DNA from: Myxococcus hansupus
Lineage (GTDB): Bacteria; Myxococcota; Myxococcia; Myxococcales; Myxococcaceae
Reading direction: 5' to 3'
NCBI RefSeq assembly: GCF_000280925.3
Contig: NZ_CP012109.1
Span: forward strand, 4,360,501 to 4,424,500
Length of the DNA stretch: 64,000 bases
The position numbers were made by a program, and so were the translations under genes. Shown piece after piece: positions 8,209 to 15,664 of the stretch. The stretch's first letter is position 1. Every line of letters begins with the position of its first letter. The notes below the pieces were generated by a model, which did not search any database, was not told the origin of the DNA, and worked only from the letters and a program-made list of their open reading frames with translations.

Positions 8209-8232
8209 CGCACCAGGGCGTCCGCGGTGGCC

Positions 8233-8790
8233 TCACGCCGCCGCGGACGGCCCCAGCAGGCCGCGCTGGCGCAGCGTCTCCAGCACCCGCCGCAGCCCGG
8301 CCTCCACGGAGTCCACGTCCGAGCGCACCGTGACGGCGGGTGTCTCGGGCGCCTCGTAGGGGTCCGACACCCCGGTGAAGTGCGTCAGTTCGCCCGCCAG
8401 GGCCTTCTTGTAGAGCCCCTTCACGTCCCGGGCGATGAGCACCTCCAGCGGCGCCTGGACGAAGACCTCCACGAAGGGGATCCCGGCCTCCGCCGCGAGC
8501 CTGCGGACCTCCTCGCGGGCGCTGGCATACGGCGAGATGGCCGCCGCGATGACGCCCACGCCGTGCTTCGCCAGCAGCCGGGCCACATGCCCGATGCGAC
8601 GCACGTTCTCCTCACGGTCCTCGCGCGAGAAGCCCAGGCCGCGCGACAGCCAGGTGCGGACCTCGTCGCCGTCCAGCACCTCCACGGGCCGCGAGGGCGC
8701 CAGGTGCTCCCGCAGGGCGCGTGACAGCGTGCTCTTGCCCGCGCCGGACAAGCCCGTCAGCCAGAGAATGAAGCCCACCGGGTGCGCCAT
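8233..8790 (-). CDS. cysC: Adenylylsulfate (APS) kinase
   Basis: A protein of 185 residues, the usual single-domain length. It phosphorylates APS with ATP to give PAPS, used for sulfate reduction or as sulfuryl donor. The Walker A motif is GLSGAGKST (residues 13-21). The family blocks [43 protein letters not shown] and the lid [12 protein letters not shown] are all present. The ATG at 8790 follows AAGGGAG. It is not beside cysD/cysN or a PAPS reductase, but sits next to thioesterase, PPTase and polysaccharide-export genes, which hints at PAPS for sulfation of a product. No sulfotransferase was seen in the window. It is divergent from the thioesterase at 8919. Confidence 0.93.
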   Translation of the reverse strand: MAHPVGFILWLTGLSGAGKSTLSRALREHLAPSRPVEVLDGDEVRTWLSRGLGFSREDREENVRRIGHVARLLAKHGVGVIAAAISPYASAREEVRRLAAEAGIPFVEVFVQAPLEVLIARDVKGLYKKALAGELTHFTGVSDPYEAPETPAVTVRSDVDSVEAGLRRVLETLRQRGLLGPSAAA

Positions 8791-8918
8791 CGAGACTCCC
8801 TTGGCACGGCATGGGAACCCCGTTGCCACGCGCGTCTGACACGCGGGGACGCTAACACGGCGTCTGGGCTCGGGGGCTTGACCCGTTTTCCATGCCCGTG
8901 CGACAGAGGTGTCTCGTC

Positions 8919-9704
8919 ATGCACAGCGCGTCCCACTCGAGCCCTCAAGCCCCCGACCGTTGGTTCCCCACCCGGAAGCCGCTGACGGACCCGCGCGTTC
9001 GGCTGTTCTGCTTCCCCTTCGCCGGCGGCAGCGTCGCCATCTACAACACCTGGGCCCAGGGCCTGCCCGCGGGCGTGGAGCTGTGCCCCGTGCAGCTCCC
9101 CGGCCGTGAGCGCCGGCTGTCCGAGAAGCCCATCGACAACCTGCCCGCCCTCCTGGACGCGCTGCTGCCCGCGCTGGCGCCGCTGCTGGACCGGCCCTTC
9201 GCCTTCTTCGGCTACAGCATGGGCGCGCGCATCTCGTTGGAGCTCGCGCGTCGTCTCCAGGCACGCAACGGCCCCCGTCCGCTGGGCCTGTTCCTGGGGG
9301 CAGCGGGACCGCCGGTCATCAACACCCGCGAGCCCATCCACCTGCTGCCCGAGCCCCAGTTCATCGAGGCCCTGCGCCGCTACGACGGGACGCCCGAGGA
9401 GATTTTCAAGCACCGCGAGCTGCTGGAGCTGGTGCTCCCCATGCTCCGCGCCGACTTCGCCATCGCCTTCACGGAGAACGGCGCGCAGCCGGCGAAGTTG
9501 TCGGTGCCCCTCTCCGTCATCGGCTCGCCCGAGGACAAACACGTCCCCACGGAGAACCTGGAGCGGTGGCGCGACGAGACGACGAGCGAGGACGTCCGCG
9601 TCCGGCTCTTCCCCGGCGGCCACTTCTTCATCAAGTCGCAGCGGGACGCCATCCTCGCGAACGTCCGCGAGGACCTGGCGCGGTGGACGGGCACCGCGGC
9701 CTGA
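8919..9704 (+). CDS. Type II thioesterase of NRPS/PKS systems (alpha/beta hydrolase)
   Basis: A protein of 261 residues. The typical N-terminal block LFCFPFAGGSVAIYNTWA is followed by VQLPGRERRL. The nucleophile elbow is GYSMG (Ser100), and the catalytic His is in PGGHFF near residue 235, with an Asp in GSPEDKHV between them. Such enzymes remove aberrant acyl groups from carrier proteins. The ATG at 8919 is preferred (AGAGGTG upstream); an in-frame ATG at 8892 would add nine residues. It is convergent with the PPTase and separated from it by nine bases. Its client synthase is not adjacent; the megasynthase at 36-44 kb or an NRPS outside the window could be served. Confidence 0.9.
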   Translation: MHSASHSSPQAPDRWFPTRKPLTDPRVRLFCFPFAGGSVAIYNTWAQGLPAGVELCPVQLPGRERRLSEKPIDNLPALLDALLPALAPLLDRPFAFFGYSMGARISLELARRLQARNGPRPLGLFLGAAGPPVINTREPIHLLPEPQFIEALRRYDGTPEEIFKHRELLELVLPMLRADFAIAFTENGAQPAKLSVPLSVIGSPEDKHVPTENLERWRDETTSEDVRVRLFPGGHFFIKSQRDAILANVREDLARWTGTAA

Positions 9705-9713
9705 GCCACCCCG

Positions 9714-10490
9714 CTACGCCGCCTGGAACCTGGGCGGCGTGTCTCCGGCCAGTGGCACGGTGAACTGCCAGCGCACGGTCAGCGGTGTGCCCCGGGGACG
9801 GTTCACCGCCACCGCCGCCTGGTGCCGCTCGGAGGGGCGCAACTGCACGAACTGCCAGGCCTCGGGGATGTCTCGCATGCGCGGATCGAACGAGATGCGC
9901 GGCGCCTGGTCCGGCTCCAGGTGGAAGGCGAACTGGTCCAGCGGCAGGGACAGTCCCGCGCCCCGCGCCTTGATGTAGGACTCCTTCAGGGTCCAGTACT
10001 CGAAGAACCGCTCGCGGTGCCGCTCCGGGGGCAGCGCCTTGAGCGCCGCCACTTCCGACGCGGCGAAGTAGTGGTCGGCGATCTCCACCGTCTCGCCGCT
10101 CCGCTGCGCGTCCTCCACATCCGCGCCCAGCTCCGAGTCCCAACCCACCGCCACCAGCGCCATCCCGTCCGTATGGGACAGGTTGAAGCGCAGCCGTGGC
10201 CCCCACTCCCCCCGCACCACGGGCCGCCCGTACTCGTTGGTGTCGAAGGCCCAGGCCTCCGGCGCCACCGGCGCGTAGCGTGACAGGGACAGCCGCACCA
10301 GCGCGTGGCTCACCAGGTACTGGCGTTGATGGCGCTCGAAACGGAAGCGCTGCTGCTTGTCACGCTCCTTCGCATCCAGCAGCGCCCAGTAGGCGTCCAG
10401 GAGCCGCCGGTCATTGATGCGCTCGGGTTCGACAATCCAGACATGGACCTCGTCCGGGCGCAGCGCCAGGGGCTCGAAGGCGGTGGACAT
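9714..10490 (-). CDS. Sfp-type 4'-phosphopantetheinyl transferase
   Basis: A protein of 258 residues. It transfers phosphopantetheine from CoA to a Ser on acyl or peptidyl carrier proteins. The three family motifs are visible: RFNLSHTDGMALVAV, LGADVEDAQR (metal-binding Asp/Glu) and FFEYWTLKESYIKARGAGL (catalytic Glu and Lys). The length and motif spacing fit the broad-range Sfp/EntD type rather than AcpS. The tandem ACPs of the protein at 42846-44378 are plausible substrates, as are carrier proteins elsewhere. The start codon at 10490 is the first in frame before the conserved region. Convergent with the thioesterase gene. Confidence 0.93.
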   Translation of the reverse strand: MSTAFEPLALRPDEVHVWIVEPERINDRRLLDAYWALLDAKERDKQQRFRFERHQRQYLVSHALVRLSLSRYAPVAPEAWAFDTNEYGRPVVRGEWGPRLRFNLSHTDGMALVAVGWDSELGADVEDAQRSGETVEIADHYFAASEVAALKALPPERHRERFFEYWTLKESYIKARGAGLSLPLDQFAFHLEPDQAPRISFDPRMRDIPEAWQFVQLRPSERHQAAVAVNRPRGTPLTVRWQFTVPLAGDTPPRFQAA

Positions 10491-10694
10491 GGCCGCTTTT
10501 TATCACCGCTGCCCGCCTGCCCTCGCGGGATTCGATGTCGGAGTCATGGCCACTGATGGCCAGTGAAGCTGACCCCCGAGGCAGTTGGCACACACCCTCG
10601 CCCCCTCCCACCTTCTCGTCGCTCAGGAGTGGGGCGCGGAGGCAGGGGGGGCCGCGAGAAGAGCCGCTGGTGGCGTGATGGGGGACAGGGACGG

Positions 10695-11948
10695 ATGGAG
10701 CTCTTTCCAATTCAGTTACTCTTCATGGTGGTTCTGATGAACCGCTATGTCCTCGGGCCGCTGCTACGGCGCCTGAAGGGGCGGCAATTCGACCGCGTGG
10801 ACGACACGTATCTGCCGCGTGTCGCCATCGTCATCCCGCTCTTCAACGAAGGCGAGGGCATCTACCACGGCGTGCGCAGCCTGCTGGAGCAGGACTACCC
10901 CAGCCATCTGTTGCAGATCGTCGTCGTGGATGACTGCTCGAAGGATGACAGCTACGCCTGGGCCCTGAAGGCGGCGGAGGGCAACCCCAACGTCATCGTC
11001 ATGCGCAACCCGGAAAACATGGGCAAGCGCAAGGGCATCAACCGCGCGGTGAAGGCCGCCACCGATGCGGAAATCATCGTCTCGGTGGACTCGGACGTCA
11101 TCGTGGACAAGGCCGCCGTGCGCCAGTTGGTGCGCCGCTTCGTCAGCCCCCGCATCGCCGCGGTGGGCGGGCGCACGTATGTGACGAACCGTCATCAGAA
11201 CTGGATGACGCGGATGATTGAAATCAAGTTCCACTTCGCCCAGGAGTGGCTCAAGGACCTGGAGCGCAGCTTCCGTCAGGTGATGTGCCTGTCCGGTTGC
11301 CTCACCGCGTACCGCCGCCACGTGCTGCTGGAGCTGGAGCCCATCCTCGAGGCGCGCGCCATCGCGGGCATTCCCATCAAATACGGTGAGGACCGGTTCC
11401 TCACGCGGCAGATCGTCAAGCACGACTACGAGACGGTCTACACGCTGGATGCCTACTGCTTCACCGCGGCGCCGTCGACGCTGGCCGGATACTTCTCCCA
11501 GCAGCTTCGCTGGCGCCGCTCCAACCTGGTGGACCTGCTCGGCGGACTGTCCCACGCGTGGCGGCTGCACCCGGTGGTGACGGTCCATTACGTGTCACAG
11601 CTCGCGCTGCTGCTCTCGTACCCGCTGGTCATCGTGCACAACGTCCTCACCGGAGAGTTCTGGGACATCCTCGCCTTCCACTTCCTCGTCATCGGATTGC
11701 TGGGCGTCATCTACCGAATCGAGACGCGGCACCTTCCGGTGGAGCGGCGCGTTCACGGCGCCAGCTTCCTGCCCATGGCCCTGCTGATGCCCGTGACGTA
11801 CGCGCTCTTCACACCGCTCGCACTGCTGACCCTGGACTCGGGGAGCTGGGAGACGCGAGGCAGCGCCAACGCCGCTCCCGCACCGTCCCCCGTGGACTCC
11901 GGGGGCCGCTTTCCTCCCACCCATGCTGGTGAGGGCTCTACGCCATGA
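10695..11948 (+). CDS. Processive family-2 glycosyltransferase (polysaccharide synthase)
   Basis: A protein of 417 residues. A short N-terminal membrane helix is followed by a GT-A domain with VAIVIPLFNEGEG, VVVDDCSKDD (Asp79/80), SVDSDV (Asp132, Asp134), the acceptor-site SGC at 200-202, GEDRFLTRQ (ED, catalytic base) and QQLRW (residues 269-273). The Q(Q/R)xRW motif marks processive synthases such as chitin, hyaluronan, cellulose and PNAG synthases. Several C-terminal membrane helices follow, as expected for coupled synthesis and translocation. The polymer cannot be named from sequence. It overlaps the adaptor gene by four bases (ATGA). ATG 10695 is used; the frame is open further upstream but without coding character. 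Confidence 0.88.
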   Translation: MELFPIQLLFMVVLMNRYVLGPLLRRLKGRQFDRVDDTYLPRVAIVIPLFNEGEGIYHGVRSLLEQDYPSHLLQIVVVDDCSKDDSYAWALKAAEGNPNVIVMRNPENMGKRKGINRAVKAATDAEIIVSVDSDVIVDKAAVRQLVRRFVSPRIAAVGGRTYVTNRHQNWMTRMIEIKFHFAQEWLKDLERSFRQVMCLSGCLTAYRRHVLLELEPILEARAIAGIPIKYGEDRFLTRQIVKHDYETVYTLDAYCFTAAPSTLAGYFSQQLRWRRSNLVDLLGGLSHAWRLHPVVTVHYVSQLALLLSYPLVIVHNVLTGEFWDILAFHFLVIGLLGVIYRIETRHLPVERRVHGASFLPMALLMPVTYALFTPLALLTLDSGSWETRGSANAAPAPSPVDSGGRFPPTHAGEGSTP

Positions 11949-13045
11949 ACCAACGCGTCGCCAATCGGGTCAACAGCATCGCTGTCTCGGCCTACAAGTT
12001 CGTCGGTTCGCTGCTGCTCACGCTCATCATGCTGGGCCTGGTGTCCTTCCTCTCCGTCCAGGGCTTCTTCCTGGTCAGCCGGGGCTGGGTGTCACCCACG
12101 GTCATCTCGCCCACGGATGAGCAGATCCTCACCCTCAACACCCAGGTCGCCGCGCAGACGTCCGCGAGGGACCACGTGCTGTCGGACCGGCGCTCGGTGG
12201 AGAACCGCATCTCCGACGCGGAGCGCACCATCTCCGCGGAGCGCGCCTTCCAGCAGCGCTTCCTGGTGGCCCTGCGCGGTGAACGCGACGCCCGCGACCG
12301 GGTGGCGCAGCGGCTGTCGCTCCTGCGCCGCGAGTACAGCAGCGCCCGCGCGGAAATCATGCAGTCGAACCGCGCTTACGCGGGCCTGGCCCGCACGCGG
12401 ACCGACGCCCTGTATGACGCCCGGCTGCTGGAGCAGGAGGAGAAGCTCACCATCAACCACCACCTGGCGCAGCTCGCACAGAGCAACCTGTCGCTGGCGC
12501 AGTCCTCGGTGGATCTGGAGACGCGGCTGGATTCGCTCCACCGGGAGATCGCCGGCCTCTCCGCGGTGCAGTCCGGCATGGGCAAGAGCGAGACGCCCCA
12601 GGGCATGACGTCCGACGTGCTGCTGCTGGAGCGCGAGTACACGCACTCCGTCCTGGAGCAGGCCCGCGCGGAGGCGACGCTCACCAGTCTCCAGACGGAC
12701 CTGGCCGCCCTGGATGAGGTTGCGCTGCGCTACGACACGTTGATTGCGTCCCTGCGGGCGTCGCCGTACCTCAAGGCCATCGAGAAGGACCTCACGGTCG
12801 CCTTCGTGCCCTACGAGAACATCCCGAACGCGGAGCAAGGCACGCCGCTGTACGCCTGCGCGGCCAAGGTCGTCTGGTGCCACGAGGTCGGCGTCATCGG
12901 GCGCATCCTCGAAGGCGAGGTGTCCATCAAACACCCCATCCGCCAATACATGCTTCGCGGCGTGATGGTGGAGATCCAACTCACGGATGGACCTTCCGCC
13001 CGGGAAGACCTGCTGCACCTGGGCCGCCCGCCGCTGCTGCTGTGA
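11945..13045 (+). CDS. Coiled-coil membrane-fusion (HlyD-like) adaptor
   Basis: A protein of 366 residues. One N-terminal membrane helix (LLLTLIMLGLVSFLSVQGFF, about residues 20-42) is followed by about 200 residues of strongly helical, heptad-like sequence predicted as a long coiled-coil hairpin. A C-terminal beta region follows (LTVAFVPYENIPNAEQGTPL, GEVSIKHPIRQYMLRG). This resembles periplasmic adaptors such as HlyD or Alg44, which connect an inner-membrane transporter or synthase with an outer-membrane channel. It lies between a processive GT2 and a TolC-like protein in one operon, so a role in polymer export is inferred. Family membership is by architecture, not by a diagnostic motif. 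Confidence 0.7.
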   Translation: MNQRVANRVNSIAVSAYKFVGSLLLTLIMLGLVSFLSVQGFFLVSRGWVSPTVISPTDEQILTLNTQVAAQTSARDHVLSDRRSVENRISDAERTISAERAFQQRFLVALRGERDARDRVAQRLSLLRREYSSARAEIMQSNRAYAGLARTRTDALYDARLLEQEEKLTINHHLAQLAQSNLSLAQSSVDLETRLDSLHREIAGLSAVQSGMGKSETPQGMTSDVLLLEREYTHSVLEQARAEATLTSLQTDLAALDEVALRYDTLIASLRASPYLKAIEKDLTVAFVPYENIPNAEQGTPLYACAAKVVWCHEVGVIGRILEGEVSIKHPIRQYMLRGVMVEIQLTDGPSAREDLLHLGRPPLLL

Positions 13046-13095
13046 GCCGACCCACCCTTGACTGGAGACGGCCTTGGGGCCGGAGACACTCGACT

Positions 13096-14235
13096 ATGCG
13101 GAAGACCGTCACATGCGGCGCGCTCCTGTCGCTCGCCGCGCAGATTGCGCTGGCCCAGCCCGGCCCTTCTCCCGCGGGAGAAATCACGGCGTCCTCTGAA
13201 GAGGACCGGGCCGCCGGCTACTGCGACTTCGTGCGCGGCGTGGGCAGCGCGGAGGCCGCGCTCGAAGTGGCCCCCGAGCTGTTCGCCGCCTTCGGCGTGG
13301 TCAACGCCGGTGAGGCCACGGCGGGCGCCGGGACCACGCCGTTGGGGGAGCCGACGCCTCGGGTGACGGCGGGCGTCAACTACGACGTCGTGGGACTGTA
13401 TCGCGGCCGCGCCATCCGCCGGCGCGCGGAGGCCGACTGCCGCCGGCAACGCGCCCTCATCGTGCTGGAGTCCGCCATCCGGCAGGGCAACGGCCTGGGC
13501 GAGGAGACCGCGTTGGAGGCCCGCGCGCGGGTGCTCGACGACGCCCTGCCCCACGCCGAGGCGATGCTCAAGGCCCTGCGCGATGACCTGAAGCTGGGCC
13601 AGGTGACGCTGGAGGAGATGAACGCGGTGCAGGTGCGGCTGGATGGGCTGCGGCAGCTCGCCACGACGACGCAGGTCGCTCGCGAGCGCCTGGCGGCGCG
13701 GCCCCGGTTCAAGGCCGGCGAGCGGCTGGAAGGCGTGCTGAACGAGCTGCGCGCCGCGGATGACCAGTTCGAGGAGTACAACGGTTCGCTGCGCCGCTCC
13801 CGCGCGTGGCGGCTGAGCCTGCGCGGCGGTTACGACCGGCTCATCGATGTCGACCAGGATGTGCCGCTCTTCGGGCAGCTCACGCTGAGCTACAACCTGG
13901 GCCACCTGTGGCAGGGCTCCGCGAATGCCCGGGCGCGGGAGGGGCGGCGCAAGGCGACCATCGACGACGTGTCGGGGGTGCCCCAGCGCGTCAACGAGCT
14001 GATCGCGGAACTGCGCGTCGTGCAGCGCACCGAGGAGGGACGGCTGCGCGAGGTGAGCACCCTGGTGTCGGACCTGGAGGCGCAGCTCCAATCGATGGAG
14101 GCGCTCCAGACGCGGGAGATTCGCCGCTTCCGGGGGTACGTCATGCTCGAGCTGACGCGGCTGCGGGCGGAGCAGGCCTATCTGCGCGCGCATGTGGAGT
14201 CGCTGCAGACGTTCCTGGGCGCGCGGGCACAGTGA
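13096..14235 (+). CDS. TolC-like outer-membrane/periplasmic channel candidate
   Basis: A protein of 379 residues. The cleavable signal peptide MRKTVTCGALLSLAAQIALAQ is followed by long amphipathic helices with two internally similar halves, each rich in Arg/Glu/Leu/Ala, as in outer-membrane efflux proteins. A segment near residues 235-280 (LRGGYDRLID, VPLFGQLTLSYNLGHLW) looks like a beta strand pair. It starts 50 bases after the adaptor and is followed by the repeat protein. TolC family members are usually 420-480 residues, so this is short, and the assignment rests on signal peptide, helical pattern and operon position. A plain periplasmic coiled-coil protein is the main alternative. Confidence 0.6.
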   Translation: MRKTVTCGALLSLAAQIALAQPGPSPAGEITASSEEDRAAGYCDFVRGVGSAEAALEVAPELFAAFGVVNAGEATAGAGTTPLGEPTPRVTAGVNYDVVGLYRGRAIRRRAEADCRRQRALIVLESAIRQGNGLGEETALEARARVLDDALPHAEAMLKALRDDLKLGQVTLEEMNAVQVRLDGLRQLATTTQVARERLAARPRFKAGERLEGVLNELRAADDQFEEYNGSLRRSRAWRLSLRGGYDRLIDVDQDVPLFGQLTLSYNLGHLWQGSANARAREGRRKATIDDVSGVPQRVNELIAELRVVQRTEEGRLREVSTLVSDLEAQLQSMEALQTREIRRFRGYVMLELTRLRAEQAYLRAHVESLQTFLGARAQ

Positions 14236-14327
14236 GGCCGTTTGACGCCGGTGCGCACGCGGGGGCGGCGGGCCGACCCGCCACCACGGGTGGCCTCGCC
14301 ACGGACCTTCCGGGGCGAGCGCGCGCG

Positions 14328-15446
14328 GTGAAGTGCATGGGCGACTCGCGGCGCGCGCGCATCGTGTGCGCGGTCCTGGCCGCGCTGAGCACGCAGAGCG
14401 CTGATGCTGAGGACTCGCGCGCCGGTCGTGTGCCCTCGCTTCCGATGACAACTCCTGCCCAGGCAGCCCCGCTGACGGCAGCCCCCTCGCGAACAGATGA
14501 ACCGGAGCGGCCCCCTGCCCAGACAGCCCCGCTGGCGGCAGCCCCCTCGCGAATAGATGAACCGGGGCGGCCTCCTGCCCAGACAGCCCCGCTGGCGGCA
14601 GCACCCGCGCGAGCAGATGAACCGGGGCGGCCTCCTGCCCAGGCAGCTCCGCTGACGGCAGCCCCCGCGCGAACAGATGAACCGGGGCGGCCTCCTGCCC
14701 AGGCAGCTCCGCTGGCGGCAGCCCCCGCGCGAGCAGATGAACCGGGGCAGCCCCCTGCCCAGGCAGATCCGCTGGCGGCAGCCCCCGCGCGAACGGATGA
14801 ACCGCAGCGCCCCCCTGCCCCAAGCACGCCCGGTCTGCCGGCGCGACAGCAGCAGGCGAAGAAGAAAGGCAAGGCCACGATGATTCCCATTCCGATCTCC
14901 CGCCTGAAGGTCACCGAGGGCAGCCTGGAGCCAGGCCCTGGCGAGCAGTTCCTCGTCGATGGCCCTCGGATGCGCGCGGTCGTCCAAGGCAGCTCGACGA
15001 GCACCGTGGAGCTGCGCTTCACCCTGCTGGGCCCCACGACGAACCAGGTGGCCCTGGCTTCGGGGGAACAGCGACAACAGGTGGGCCTCAAGCTGTTCGC
15101 CGTGGATGCGTGCAACGTGCTGTACGCGATGTGGCGACTGGCGCCGAAGCCGGGGCTCGTCGTGAACTTCAAGCGCAACCCGGGACAGCACAGCAGCCGC
15201 GAATGTGGCAACCGTGGGTACACCATCGTGCGGCCCGCTCAGCACGCGCTGCCGGGGCCACTCGAGCTCGGTGTGCCGCACACCCTGCGCGTCAGATTCG
15301 ACGGACCGACGCTGCGCGTCTGGGTGAACGACACGCTCGCCTGGAGCGGCACGGTGCCCGAAGAGGCGCTCGTTCCGGGCGCTCCGGTGGGGATTCGCTC
15401 GGACAACGTCCGCCTGGCGCTCCAGCTCGCCGCGCCGCTTCGCTGA
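14328..15446 (+). CDS. Secreted protein with six 20-residue Pro/Ala repeats and a lectin-like domain
   Basis: A protein of about 372 residues. After a signal-like start (GDSRRARIVCAVLAALSTQSADA) come six tandem 20-residue units of the form AQ(A/T)APL(A/T)AAPxR(T/A/I)DEPxRPP, then a basic linker. A C-terminal beta-rich domain of about 185 residues follows, whose layout (VELRFTLLGPTT, TLRVRFDGPTLRVWVND) resembles LamG/concanavalin-type carbohydrate-binding folds. The start is uncertain: GTG 14328, ATG 14337, or a GTG at 14232 that overlaps the previous stop but puts the hydrophobic segment internally. As last gene of the polysaccharide operon it may bind or anchor the exported polymer. This is inference; no catalytic motif was seen. 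Confidence 0.6.
   Translation: MKCMGDSRRARIVCAVLAALSTQSADAEDSRAGRVPSLPMTTPAQAAPLTAAPSRTDEPERPPAQTAPLAAAPSRIDEPGRPPAQTAPLAAAPARADEPGRPPAQAAPLTAAPARTDEPGRPPAQAAPLAAAPARADEPGQPPAQADPLAAAPARTDEPQRPPAPSTPGLPARQQQAKKKGKATMIPIPISRLKVTEGSLEPGPGEQFLVDGPRMRAVVQGSSTSTVELRFTLLGPTTNQVALASGEQRQQVGLKLFAVDACNVLYAMWRLAPKPGLVVNFKRNPGQHSSRECGNRGYTIVRPAQHALPGPLELGVPHTLRVRFDGPTLRVWVNDTLAWSGTVPEEALVPGAPVGIRSDNVRLALQLAAPLR
14455..14817 (+). repeat. Six tandem 60-bp repeats within the coding sequence
   Basis: Six consecutive 60-bp units, each close to CCCAGGCAGCTCCGCTGGCG plus a Pro/Arg/Asp/Glu-coding half, encode the 20-residue repeats of the secreted protein. Units differ by a few mostly substitution changes and keep frame exactly. 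Unit length is a multiple of three, so copy-number change by slippage or recombination would lengthen or shorten the stalk without a frameshift. Coding, not CRISPR. Confidence 0.9.
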
Positions 15447-15474
15447 AGCAGCGCGGGTAGCAACGTCACGGAGC

Positions 15475-15663
15475 TCAGCTCGCGCAGGCAGCCAATCGCC
15501 GCCGGGCCCGCCACGTCACCGCGCGCTGGAGCGCGACGTCAGCCTCTGGCGCCAGCAGACACGCCAGGGCGGCTGAGGCGTGCGCCACGCTCGCGCCAGC
15601 CACGACGCCACTGCACCCACGAAGCCGCGGCACCTCCGCGACTTCGTGGGCGAACGCCCTCAC
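15475..15663 (-). CDS. Possible 62-residue hypothetical protein
   Basis: A GTG at 15661-15663 begins a frame one base after the stop of the metallo-beta-lactamase/Rieske gene. It encodes 62 residues starting MRAFAHEVAEVPRLRGCSG, with G/C-rich third codon positions and a helical Ala-rich body ending RRRLAACAS. Close spacing would allow translational coupling. No family is recognised, and the open frame also extends into the preceding gene in another reading, so it may be chance. Reported because coding bias is present. Confidence 0.3.
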   Translation of the reverse strand: MRAFAHEVAEVPRLRGCSGVVAGASVAHASAALACLLAPEADVALQRAVTWRARRRLAACAS

Positions 15664-15664
15664 C

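Noticed and set aside
10586-10602. Sigma-54 promoter (TTGGCAC ... GC) before the polysaccharide operon
   Set aside because: The GG-to-GC spacing is one base too long and the -12 box is poor.
14455-14817. CRISPR array
   Set aside because: Repeats are contiguous without spacers, in frame and coding. No cas genes are present.
12811-14823. A 670-codon open frame on the minus strand across the adaptor, channel and repeat genes
   Set aside because: It is antisense to three well-supported genes. Its repeats mirror the 60-bp coding repeats, and codon bias belongs to the plus strand.
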